A stretch of 32,905 bases of DNA from positions 1 to 32,905 of the forward strand of contig CAMBRR010000018.1 in the NCBI GenBank assembly GCA_945870315.1, read 5' to 3'. Shown here in pieces: positions 23,552 to 31,414 of the stretch. Numbering within the stretch: position 1 is the stretch's first letter; the number at the start of each line of letters is the position of its first letter. Under the pieces are notes generated by a model. That model did no database searches. It was given only the letters and a program-made list of their open reading frames with translations, and had not been told where the DNA came from. The position numbers were made by a program, and so were the translations under genes. Source of the stretch: an uncultured Bacteroidales bacterium. Lineage in GTDB: Bacteria > Bacteroidota > Bacteroidia > Bacteroidales > UBA932.

Positions 23552-25186
23552 ATGAAAAAAGGTATCAAATTCTTGTCTGCAGCTATTCTCGGCATCGCTG
23601 CCGTTGCTTGTAGCTCACCTGAGAAAATGGCTGAAATGGCAGAAAATGTCACAGTCAAATGCAATCCTGCCGTGCTCGAAGTGGTAGCCGGAGAGATTGA
23701 CGCAACAGTTTCAGTAACCTATCCAGAGGATTATTTCCACCCGAAAGCCATCCTTGAAGTAACTCCGGTTATCGTTTATGAAGGTGGTGAAGTAAAGATG
23801 GAGCCTTATATGTTCCAGGGCGAAAAAGTTCAGGACAATTATCAAGTAGTCCCTTCTGCTGGTACAACTGTTACAAAGAAAGTTCATTTTGCATATGCTC
23901 CTGGTATGGAGAAATGCTACCTCGAACTTCGCGGAACTGTTAAGTACAAAGCAAAATCAATTGATCTTCCTACCAAGAAGGTTGCTGATGGAGCAAACAC
24001 AACTTACATGCTCGTATGCCAGAAAGGCAAACTCGACCTCAAGGCTGACAACTACCAGGAAATCATCAAACAGACTGCTGAAGGTCAGGTTCTATACACC
24101 ATCAACAATGCAACTGTTAGAAACAGCCAGCTTAAGTCTCAGTCTATTAAAGACTTCCAGGCTGCTCTCGAAGAAATCAAAGCCAACGAGCGCAAGACTA
24201 TCACCAGCACTGACGTAGTCGCTTACGCTTCTCCGGATGGAGACGTTGCTCTCAACGAAAAACTCTCTGACAACCGTTCAAAGTCTGCTGAGAAGGCTTT
24301 TGGAAAGGTTACCAAGAAGAACCCTGTTGATGCTCCTGTCAATGTAAAGAGCATCGGTGAGGACTGGGAAGGCTTCCAGTCACTCGTTGCCGGTTCTGAC
24401 CTTGAGGATAAGGATCTTATCATCCGCGTTCTGTCTATGTACAGCGATCCTGCAGTTCGTGAGAAAGAAATCAAGAACATGTCTGCTGTTTACAAGACTC
24501 TTGCAAAAGAGGTTCTTCCAGAGCTCCGTCGTGCAAGATTCATTGCAAATGTAGAGTATCAGAACTACACCAACGAAGAGCTCCTTTCCCTCATCGAAGA
24601 GAATATCGACGTTCTTGACGAGACCGCTCTTCTTCGTGCAGCTACCCTTGTTAAGGAGAACGACCAGAAAGTTGCCATTTATAAGAAAGCAGTTGAGAAA
24701 TATAACAGTGCAAACGGCCAGTACAACCTTGCTGTAACCTACCTCAAGATGGACAAGGTTAATGATGCAAAAGCTGCTCTTGGCAAATGTGCACAGGATT
24801 CTGACTGGAACAATGCAATGGGTGTTATCGCTCTTCGTGAAGGCAAGAAAGACGAGGCTGCAAAATATTTCAAGGCTGCCGGTTCAGAAACTGCCAAGGA
24901 AAACCTTGCAGTTGTTGACGTTCTCAATGGAAAATATGCTGACGCTGCTGCCAAACTCGCTGGAAAAGACGGTTACAATGCCGCTCTCGTAGCTCTCCTC
25001 AATGGCAACACCGCTCCTGCAGCTGCTCTCAAATGCGACTGCCCTAACGCTGCTTACCTCCGCGCAGTTGCCGCTGCTCGCCAGGGCAAAGCTGACGCTG
25101 TAAAGGCTAACATCGAGAAAGCAAGCAAATGCGAGAAACTCGCTGAAAGAGCTGCAAAAGACATTGAGTTCGCTCAGTTCAGATAG
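23552..25186 (+). CDS. TPR lipoprotein with OmpA-like segment, probably highly expressed
   Basis: The 544-residue protein has a lipobox AVAC (Cys20). Residues about 30-165 are beta-rich. Residues about 215-250 (VVAYASPDGDVALNEKLSDN and onward) resemble the peptidoglycan-binding core of OmpA-type domains, although the match is partial. Residues about 335-544 are alpha-helical repeats of TPR type, very rich in Ala and Lys. Codon choice differs from its neighbours, with frequent GCT, CGT/CGC and CTC and almost no AGG/AGA in the second half, as expected of an abundant protein. It has its own promoter and a strong terminator. The likely location is the periplasmic face of the outer membrane; a structural or scaffolding role is inferred. 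Confidence 0.8.
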   Translation: MKKGIKFLSAAILGIAAVACSSPEKMAEMAENVTVKCNPAVLEVVAGEIDATVSVTYPEDYFHPKAILEVTPVIVYEGGEVKMEPYMFQGEKVQDNYQVVPSAGTTVTKKVHFAYAPGMEKCYLELRGTVKYKAKSIDLPTKKVADGANTTYMLVCQKGKLDLKADNYQEIIKQTAEGQVLYTINNATVRNSQLKSQSIKDFQAALEEIKANERKTITSTDVVAYASPDGDVALNEKLSDNRSKSAEKAFGKVTKKNPVDAPVNVKSIGEDWEGFQSLVAGSDLEDKDLIIRVLSMYSDPAVREKEIKNMSAVYKTLAKEVLPELRRARFIANVEYQNYTNEELLSLIEENIDVLDETALLRAATLVKENDQKVAIYKKAVEKYNSANGQYNLAVTYLKMDKVNDAKAALGKCAQDSDWNNAMGVIALREGKKDEAAKYFKAAGSETAKENLAVVDVLNGKYADAAAKLAGKDGYNAALVALLNGNTAPAAALKCDCPNAAYLRAVAAARQGKADAVKANIEKASKCEKLAERAAKDIEFAQFR

Positions 25187-25204
25187 TAATTTGCGACATA
25201 CTTA

Positions 25205-25242
25205 AAAAGAAGCGGCCCTTTTCGGACCGCTTCTTTTGTTTT
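25205..25242 (+). terminator. Rho-independent terminator
   Basis: AAAAGAAGCGG (25205-25215) pairs perfectly over 11 bp with CCGCTTCTTTT (25227-25237), with a short loop, and is followed by GTTTT. It begins 19 bases after the stop codon of the TPR lipoprotein gene. Confidence 0.9.
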
Positions 25243-25290
25243 ACCCATCCCGGAGGATTTGCCAATCATTTGAAAAGGCCAAACTCACAC

Positions 25291-25320
25291 TTGGCAAAAA
25301 GAATAGATTTCTTATATTTG
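25291..25320 (+). promoter_or_regulatory. Promoter for the GH97 gene
   Basis: TATATTTG at 25313-25320 is an exact TAnnTTTG -7 box. TTGG at 25291-25294, 18 bases upstream, is a partial -33 box. The leader to the ATG at 25383 is about 55 bases and AT-rich. Confidence 0.6.
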
Positions 25321-25382
25321 TAGGGTTTATGAATGAAGTAAGGATATATAAAAATTTACAAAATATTTAATATTCCGAAAAT

Positions 25383-27371
25383 ATGAAACGAATTGCATTT
25401 TTCCTTCTGACCCTGCTTACGGCGCTGACGCTCACGGCAAAAGACCGTTCCTACAAAGTTGTTTCCCCGTCCGGGAAGATTGAGGCCGAAATTACTGTCG
25501 GCAGTGCGGTAAATTACGGAATCAGCTACGAGGGGAGGACGGTCCTGGAGCCTTCACCCATTTCGATGACCCTTTCTGACGGACAGGTCTGGGGCAGGGA
25601 GCCGAAGATTGCGAAGGTGACACGGGGCAGCAAAGATTCAATTCTGGAGGCTTCGCTATACAAGGCATCCTCAGTCAGGGAGAATTACAACAGTCTGACA
25701 ATCAGCTTCAAGGGAGGATGGTCACTGGAGTTCAGGGTATATGAAGACGCCGTGGCCTACCGTTTTGCAACCACACTTTCCAAACCGTTTGAAATCAGCG
25801 GGGAGCAGGTTGCCTACAATTTCCCTCAGGACTGGACCGTCACCCTGCCGTATGTCAAGAAAGGGACTGACGGGGATTTCAGGAGCCAGCTCTTCAATTC
25901 TTTTGAAAATCTTTACACCGTGGCCCCGGTTTCAGGGCTCAATCAGGGGAGACTTGCCTTTCTGCCGCTTCTGGTGGATGCCGGAGAGGGAGTGAAAATC
26001 TGCATAGCAGACGTCAACCTGAATGGTTACCCGGGGATGTACCTGTACAAGGGGGCTTCCGTTAATTCACTTGAGGCGGAGTTTGCACCATGCCCGAAAA
26101 CTGTCGTTGACGGAGGTTACAACAACATCCAGGGTAAGGTCAATGAATATGAAGACTTCCTTGTGGCAGTGGATGCGCCGAGGACTTTCCCGTGGAGGGC
26201 TGCCGTCATCGGGACCGACATCCAGATTGCACAGAGCGATGCAGGATGGCTTTTGGCCGAGCCTTCGCGCATTGAGGATGTTTCCTGGATCAAACCCGGC
26301 AAGGTAGCATGGGACTGGTGGAACGACTGGAATCTCTACGGAGTGGACTTCAAGGCGGGCATCAACACGCAGACCTACAAATATTACATTGATTTTGCGT
26401 CGTCCAACGGCATTGAATACGTGATTCTTGATGACGGCTGGGCTGTCGGCAAGGGAGAGGACCTCCTGAAGATCAATCCGGAAATTGACATGAAGGGAAT
26501 CGTGGACTATGCCGCATCGAAGAATGTCGGAATCATCCTCTGGGCAGGATATGCCGCATTTGAAAGGGATATGGAGAATGTCTGCCGCCATTACGCTGAA
26601 ATGGGCGTTAAGGGATTCAAGGTGGACTTTATGGACAGGGACGACTGTCTGATGACCGGTTTCAACTACCGTGCGGCGGAGACTGCAGCAAAGTACGGAC
26701 TTGTGCTTGATCTGCACGGGACCCACAAGCCGGCAGGAATCACAAGGACCTGGCCGAATGTTCTGAACGTTGAGGGCGTGCATGGCCTGGAGACGATGAA
26801 ATGGAGCAAGGCGGATGTGGACCAGATGAAATACGACGTCACCCTGCCTTTCGTAAGACTGGTGTCCGGACCGATGGACTACACCCAGGGGGCGATGCTC
26901 AATGCTTCCCGCAATGCCTACCGGGCAAATTACAGCGAGCCGATGAGCCAGGGAACCAGATGCCACCAGCTGGCTCTGTATATGGTGTTCGATTCGCCTC
27001 TGAATATGCTCTGCGACTCCCCTTCAAACTATCTGCGCGAGAAAGAGTCCACCGAGTTCATCGCAGGGGTGCCGACTGTCTGGGATGAGACAAGGGTTCT
27101 TGCTGCAGAGGTCGGAGAGTACATCGTGACGGCGCGCCGAAGCGGAAACACCTGGTACATCGGAGGAATCACCTGCTGGACACCACGCGACCTAGAGATT
27201 GACCTGTCATTCCTCGGAAAGGAATGCCGGGCAGTCATTTTCAGCGACGGGCCGAACGCACACAAGAAAGGAATCGACTACAGGCGTGAAGAGAAAGCCC
27301 TCGACACCACAGTTCCATTCAAGGTTCACCTCGCTCCGGGCGGAGGATTCGCACTGAAGACCATTCTGTAA
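25383..27371 (+). CDS. GH97 glycoside hydrolase, predicted retaining alpha-galactosidase
   Basis: The 662-residue protein has a signal peptide (about 1-19) and an N-terminal beta-sandwich (about 20-285). A (beta/alpha)8 barrel follows, with KVAWDWWNDWNLYG, YVILDDGW, FKVDFMDRDD and LDLHGTHKPAG, and then a C-terminal sandwich. GH97 contains inverting alpha-glucosidases (SusB type) and retaining alpha-galactosidases. The retaining type has an Asp nucleophile where SusB does not. Here Asp415 lies in VDFMD and Glu470 in GLETMKW, the same positions I recall for nucleophile and acid/base in the characterised Bacteroides thetaiotaomicron GH97 alpha-galactosidase. The product should release alpha-linked galactose in the periplasm. 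It is convergent with the GH5-like gene, 41 bases away. Confidence 0.93.
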   Translation: MKRIAFFLLTLLTALTLTAKDRSYKVVSPSGKIEAEITVGSAVNYGISYEGRTVLEPSPISMTLSDGQVWGREPKIAKVTRGSKDSILEASLYKASSVRENYNSLTISFKGGWSLEFRVYEDAVAYRFATTLSKPFEISGEQVAYNFPQDWTVTLPYVKKGTDGDFRSQLFNSFENLYTVAPVSGLNQGRLAFLPLLVDAGEGVKICIADVNLNGYPGMYLYKGASVNSLEAEFAPCPKTVVDGGYNNIQGKVNEYEDFLVAVDAPRTFPWRAAVIGTDIQIAQSDAGWLLAEPSRIEDVSWIKPGKVAWDWWNDWNLYGVDFKAGINTQTYKYYIDFASSNGIEYVILDDGWAVGKGEDLLKINPEIDMKGIVDYAASKNVGIILWAGYAAFERDMENVCRHYAEMGVKGFKVDFMDRDDCLMTGFNYRAAETAAKYGLVLDLHGTHKPAGITRTWPNVLNVEGVHGLETMKWSKADVDQMKYDVTLPFVRLVSGPMDYTQGAMLNASRNAYRANYSEPMSQGTRCHQLALYMVFDSPLNMLCDSPSNYLREKESTEFIAGVPTVWDETRVLAAEVGEYIVTARRSGNTWYIGGITCWTPRDLEIDLSFLGKECRAVIFSDGPNAHKKGIDYRREEKALDTTVPFKVHLAPGGGFALKTIL

Positions 27372-27412
27372 CAAGAGGCTTCCGTTTTCAGTCCCGGACA
27401 CCCCGGTGTATC

Positions 27413-28465
27413 TTACTTCCCCGCAAGAGTGCTGATCAGGGCGACCTCCTCTTCACTGAACGGAGTTCCGTCCTGACGGTAGATGTCGTGGAACCAGACA
27501 GGAGGCTCCGCAAGGTCAGGAAGCGGTTCATCCCAGGCAAAGATGGTGTTGGTCTTTCCGGCCACGAAGCCCCAGTTGATTGCCGCCACATTGTTTGCTT
27601 TCAGAATCGGAAGGGTGTTCTGGAAGGTGCAGTTCTTTGTCCTGGCCATATACTCAGTGCAGACAAGAGGACGGCCATAGGCCCTGAGGGTGTCAATCGC
27701 GTGCTGCTGGGCTTCAGGTCCACTGTAGCAGTGATAGGATGTGATGTCGGAATTTGCGAGCTGAAATTCATTGAGTTCCTTCAGAGGATTGCTCCAGACC
27801 CCCGAAGTCAGAGGCTGTGAAGGGCGGACAGACTGTGCCCATTCAAAAGCCTTTTTCAGCAGGGGAAGGCTTGAGGACTTGTAACGCGAATTGCCCGGTT
27901 CATTGTAGAGGTCCCACATCAGAATGCGGCTGTCTTTCGAGAAAGTCTTCAGGACATCCTTCATGTATTTCTCAAGTTTCGGGTAGAGAGCCACAGTGTC
28001 GGCCCTCAGGGCATCCGAAGGGTCACGCACCCATCCGGAATTGTGAATACCGGGCTTTGGTTCAGGTTGCACTCCGTACCAGGACTCCGCATTCCAGCAG
28101 TCATCAAAGAAAACGAAAAGCGGACGGATGGAATGAGATTCGCAGATTCCAAGGAAATCGTCCATACGGGTCTTAAGACCCTGAGCATCATTCTCATACA
28201 CAACGCTGCTCAGATAGACCCTGAGGGTATTGAACCCAAGGTTCTCAGCCCAGGAGAGTTCCTTGTCGATGAGGTCATGGTTGTAGGTGTCACTGCTCCA
28301 CATCTCAATCTGGTTGATGGCATCCGATGGGATGTAGTCGCAGCCGACCAGCCATCCCTGGGCATCATACCATTGATTTGCCTTTTCTTCAGTCCATCTT
28401 GCCTGCTTCGGGGCGCAGGAGGCGAGCACCAGCAACGCTCCTGCCAATATCATAGATTTTTTCAT
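27413..28465 (-). CDS. GH5-like (clan GH-A) glycosidase lipoprotein
   Basis: The 350-residue protein has a lipobox LASC (Cys17). The body is a (beta/alpha)8 glycosidase fold: GFNTLRVYLSSVVY, RPLFVFFDDCWN, ILMWDLYNEPGN and RPLVCTEYMART. Glu189 in the NEP motif is the expected acid/base and Glu271 in CTEY the expected nucleophile of a retaining clan GH-A enzyme. Similar Bacteroidales proteins are often labelled cellulase-family or 1,4-beta-xylanase, but the substrate cannot be read from sequence. It is the last gene of the cluster GH27, metallophosphoesterase, this gene, and starts 29 bases after the phosphoesterase stop. Lipidation suggests it stays on a membrane, possibly the cell surface. 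Confidence 0.82.
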   Translation of the reverse strand: MKKSMILAGALLVLASCAPKQARWTEEKANQWYDAQGWLVGCDYIPSDAINQIEMWSSDTYNHDLIDKELSWAENLGFNTLRVYLSSVVYENDAQGLKTRMDDFLGICESHSIRPLFVFFDDCWNAESWYGVQPEPKPGIHNSGWVRDPSDALRADTVALYPKLEKYMKDVLKTFSKDSRILMWDLYNEPGNSRYKSSSLPLLKKAFEWAQSVRPSQPLTSGVWSNPLKELNEFQLANSDITSYHCYSGPEAQQHAIDTLRAYGRPLVCTEYMARTKNCTFQNTLPILKANNVAAINWGFVAGKTNTIFAWDEPLPDLAEPPVWFHDIYRQDGTPFSEEEVALISTLAGK

Positions 28466-28494
28466 GTAAATATTTAATTTTAAGAAATATAAAC

Positions 28495-29634
28495 TTATCG
28501 CAACTTGAATGTCGTTGCGCAGAATGTGTCGTCGCCCGGATAGAAGTCCACCTCCACGCTCTTGTCCGACACCCTCATCTTGTAGGATCCGGCGGCTATG
28601 GAATCCAGATATCTGGTCAATCCCGGCCGATATTCGTCGAAAAGCGCAGATTCGTCCTTTATCGGGCTTCCATCAGGCATCGTTTTCTTGTTCATCCTGT
28701 TCAACCCGTATTTCTGCGGGTCATCACAATGAACCTTGTATATTCCGTTGGCCTCACCCGCCCACACACTGGCCATTTCCAGTTGTGTAATGAGACCACC
28801 ATCCCCCTTCCATTCCGTCAGACGGGTGTGGTGCGAGTGCCCGCACAGGCAGATTACCTTTCGTTTTGCGAACTCTCTCCTGAAATGCCTGCGGGCCTGT
28901 GTGTCTTCCGGTTTGTCAGCACCGTGATAGAACCATCTGCAACTGTCCGAATCCATCGGAAACAGAGGGCCGTGAGAAATAACGAAAGTGTGGCGGGCAC
29001 CTTTGGAATCTGAGAGAAGTTTCTCCGTCTCGGCATCGTCAGGACGGTTGAAGTCCAGCACCAGATAGGCATCGTCCCCGACATTGAATCCGAAGGTTGT
29101 CTTCAGAATTTCCTTGGAAAGTTCTTGGGACATCCTCTTCGGCATATATTCATTGTAGGCGGCCCTTGCCCCCTTGCCCCTGATGTCGTGATTCCCGGAG
29201 ACTGTCACGAAAGGCAGTCCACCGAACTCCGCCTTGAACCTGTTCATCACATCCTCCAGCATCTTCCTGTGGACATCCGGATTCCCGCAGTCCCCCTGAA
29301 TCAGGTCTCCCATCTGCAAGGCCATCCTGGTGTTTTCGTCAACAAGGCAGGCGGCCCTTTTGAGCAGTCTCGGGCATCTTTCGCGCCACATCTCCCCATT
29401 GCGGGCAAATTCCTCCCTCTGGACGCGGTTCAGCCATTCCACAGGCTCGTCATAGAAAGAATGATAGACGGAGGCAGGTTCGGCGTCAAAGTGGGTGTCA
29501 CCCAGAATCACCATACTGTACTGCGCGTCCCGCATTCTTTTACGCGCCTCTGCGGGAGTAAGGCTGCCCGATAAGGCAAGCCCCGCAAGTGAGCAGAAAG
29601 AAATGTTCAGAAATTCTCTTCGGTCCATAATCAT
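28495..29634 (-). CDS. Tat-type secreted metallophosphoesterase
   Basis: The 379-residue protein belongs to the calcineurin-like phosphoesterase superfamily. The metal-ligand blocks are present in order: LGDTHFD, MGDLIQGD, SGNHDI, ISHGPLF and GHSHHTRL. These bind two metal ions and hydrolyse phosphomonoesters or phosphodiesters. The N-terminus has a twin-arginine signal (DRREFLN followed by a hydrophobic stretch to about residue 30), so it is probably folded before export to the periplasm. Its ATG overlaps the GH27 stop in ATGA (29631-29634), which implies translational coupling and supports this start over the Met at residue 3. The phosphate-containing substrate is unknown. Confidence 0.88.
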   Translation of the reverse strand: MIMDRREFLNISFCSLAGLALSGSLTPAEARKRMRDAQYSMVILGDTHFDAEPASVYHSFYDEPVEWLNRVQREEFARNGEMWRERCPRLLKRAACLVDENTRMALQMGDLIQGDCGNPDVHRKMLEDVMNRFKAEFGGLPFVTVSGNHDIRGKGARAAYNEYMPKRMSQELSKEILKTTFGFNVGDDAYLVLDFNRPDDAETEKLLSDSKGARHTFVISHGPLFPMDSDSCRWFYHGADKPEDTQARRHFRREFAKRKVICLCGHSHHTRLTEWKGDGGLITQLEMASVWAGEANGIYKVHCDDPQKYGLNRMNKKTMPDGSPIKDESALFDEYRPGLTRYLDSIAAGSYKMRVSDKSVEVDFYPGDDTFCATTFKLR

Positions 29635-31265
29635 ATTTTTCTCAATGTAAGTTTGTCGATTGCAGGAAGGACAAGGGAGTCATTCCAGACCCTGACCAGG
29701 TTGCCTCCCTTCCGGAGAGTGCAAGGGAAGTTCAGAACGGCATATTTCCCGACTTCCTCAACTGAGCCGGCAATGACTTCCTCCCCATTGACATCCAGTC
29801 GGACATCCCCTGCAGCATCCCCCGATGCCACGGTGAGAGATAGCACATAGTCACCTCCCCTGAGGCTGTGCACATCCTTCCATTCCAGACAGTTCTCAGG
29901 AGAACCGCCGAGATTCATAGCCACAGCACGTCCAGAGGCATCCTCCACCGGCACATATTTGCAACCGCTCCCGGCAATTGCAGTGAATGCAGGGCAATAG
30001 CCCCATTCAGCCTCATAGAGCATAGGCTCAACGCGCCTGCCCTCAACTTTCAGCAGTTTTGCGGAATGAGGAGGCAGGAGGATGTCAACGGAATCAAACA
30101 CTCCGAGATCTGCCCTCTGATTCAGGTCGCGTACCTTGATCTTTCCTGCAAACTCCAGTTCCTCGGGAGCAACCGTAAAACGGGCCGCGGTGTCGGCAGG
30201 GTTGTACAGAGCCACGGCCCTGGTGTTGCCCCATTTTTTCAATATATCCTTCACGAAAACGTAAGTCTCTCCCGAATGCTGCGCCACGTGGGCCTGAAGT
30301 CCGAGAGGATCCTGATTGAGTGCTATGAGTTCCGGATTCGTGATTATGTCCATCGTCTCCTGAGGGATATACTCGATGTCACAGCCCAGGAGCAGAGGGG
30401 AACTCATAATGCACCATATCCCGAAATGAGCCTCTTCTTCAGTGTAGCTGAGTCCCAGGCCATCCTCCCAGAAAGGAGAAGGCTTGATGTTGTAGCCCAC
30501 TGCCAGCATATCCATATCATTGTAATGTCCGCCGGAGGCGTATGCCGAAAGATAGAGATTCTTCCCGACAATGTATTTGATTGAGGACCAGACAGGACGG
30601 ATGTCAGCAGAAATTCTCCAGGATTCCCCGGCCCTGTCCACCCAGGTACCCGGATAGTTCCATCGGCAGATGTTGATTTCAACCGGCTTGGAGGCAATGC
30701 TGTCAATCACGGTGCGGATTTGCATATACCGCTGCTGCTCATCGAGTTTCAAATCGCGGGCACCACAATAGTCGATTTTTATGAAATCAAAGTCCCACTC
30801 ATTGAAATACCTCTGTGCATCCTGGATGTCGTGTGACCAAAGACCTGCTCCGAAGCCGTTCAAATCGTGATTGTAGCTTGACCCGCAGGTGTTGTGCCCC
30901 GCATCGGAATATATTCCGGCCTTCAGACCGAGGGAATGGATGTAGTCAGAGAGAGCCCTCATCCCCGCCGACCCCTTCGGGAACCTCTGCGGATGCGGTA
31001 TCATATAGCCGGCTGAATCCCTGTGTCCGAAGAAACCGTCATCGATGTTGACAAAATTATACCCCGCTTCCTTCAAGCCCTTCTGAACCATCAGGTCTGC
31101 CTGATGGGTGATGATGGAATCCGAAATATCCACCATATAGGCATTCCAGGAGCTCCAGCCCATCATCGGAGGCTTCACGCAGACCGTACGGTCTGAACAT
31201 CCGCCAAAGGCGGAGACAACTGCGGCGAAGGCCGCAAGGGAAAGCAGTTTTCGGAAATATTTCAT
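29631..31265 (-). CDS. GH27 alpha-galactosidase with C-terminal carbohydrate-binding-like domain
   Basis: The 544-residue protein has a lipoprotein signal ending FGGC (Cys23). The GH27 barrel starts KPPMMGWSSWNAY and contains NIDDGFFG, GIYSDAG, FIKIDYCGA and NDMDML. By family precedent Asp165 (KIDYC) is the nucleophile and Asp221 (ISADI) the acid/base of a retaining enzyme that removes terminal alpha-galactose (rarely alpha-N-acetylgalactosamine or beta-L-arabinopyranose). The barrel and following sandwich end near residue 395. Residues about 403-544, beginning MLYEAEWGY, look like a CBM35/CBM6-type beta-sandwich. It heads the three-gene minus-strand cluster and has its own promoter. Confidence 0.93.
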   Translation of the reverse strand: MKYFRKLLSLAAFAAVVSAFGGCSDRTVCVKPPMMGWSSWNAYMVDISDSIITHQADLMVQKGLKEAGYNFVNIDDGFFGHRDSAGYMIPHPQRFPKGSAGMRALSDYIHSLGLKAGIYSDAGHNTCGSSYNHDLNGFGAGLWSHDIQDAQRYFNEWDFDFIKIDYCGARDLKLDEQQRYMQIRTVIDSIASKPVEINICRWNYPGTWVDRAGESWRISADIRPVWSSIKYIVGKNLYLSAYASGGHYNDMDMLAVGYNIKPSPFWEDGLGLSYTEEEAHFGIWCIMSSPLLLGCDIEYIPQETMDIITNPELIALNQDPLGLQAHVAQHSGETYVFVKDILKKWGNTRAVALYNPADTAARFTVAPEELEFAGKIKVRDLNQRADLGVFDSVDILLPPHSAKLLKVEGRRVEPMLYEAEWGYCPAFTAIAGSGCKYVPVEDASGRAVAMNLGGSPENCLEWKDVHSLRGGDYVLSLTVASGDAAGDVRLDVNGEEVIAGSVEEVGKYAVLNFPCTLRKGGNLVRVWNDSLVLPAIDKLTLRKI

Positions 31266-31282
31266 ATTTCGTAATTTTTTGA

Positions 31283-31316
31283 CAAAGATAAAATATATAA
31301 ACAGATATGAAACAAA
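31283..31316 (-). promoter_or_regulatory. Promoter for the GH27 cluster
   Basis: On the minus strand TATCTTTG at 31283-31290 is an exact TAnnTTTG box 17 bases ahead of the start codon. TTTG at 31313-31316 lies upstream with a 22-base spacer, slightly longer than the usual 19-21. Confidence 0.5.
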
Positions 31317-31352
31317 AAGATATGAAATACAAGGAATATGAAAATATTGGAA

Positions 31353-31389
31353 AGCCAGCCGCCCCTCCTTGGAAGTTTGACGGCTGGCT
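31353..31389 (-). terminator. Probable terminator of the FN3 protein gene
   Basis: AGCCAGCCG (31353-31361) and CGGCTGGCT (31381-31389) form a perfect 9-bp stem with a 19-base loop. On the minus strand it lies 25 bases after the stop of the FN3 gene and is followed by a T-rich, interrupted tract. It separates that gene from the GH27 cluster. Confidence 0.55.
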
Positions 31390-31414
31390 GCAAGTCAACA
31401 AAATGAAACGAAAT

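Noticed and set aside
26067..26966. 299-codon open frame on the minus strand
   Set aside because: It lies wholly inside the GH97 gene in another frame, has no recognisable motif or leader, and GH97 is certain on the plus strand.
27398..27409. Small palindrome ACACCCCGGTGT between GH97 and the GH5-like gene
   Set aside because: The arms are only 5 bp with a 2-base centre and no T-run, so it is not a convincing terminator or operator.
29868..30584. 238-codon open frame on the plus strand
   Set aside because: It is antisense to the GH27 coding sequence, whose catalytic motifs are intact, and it shows no domain of its own.
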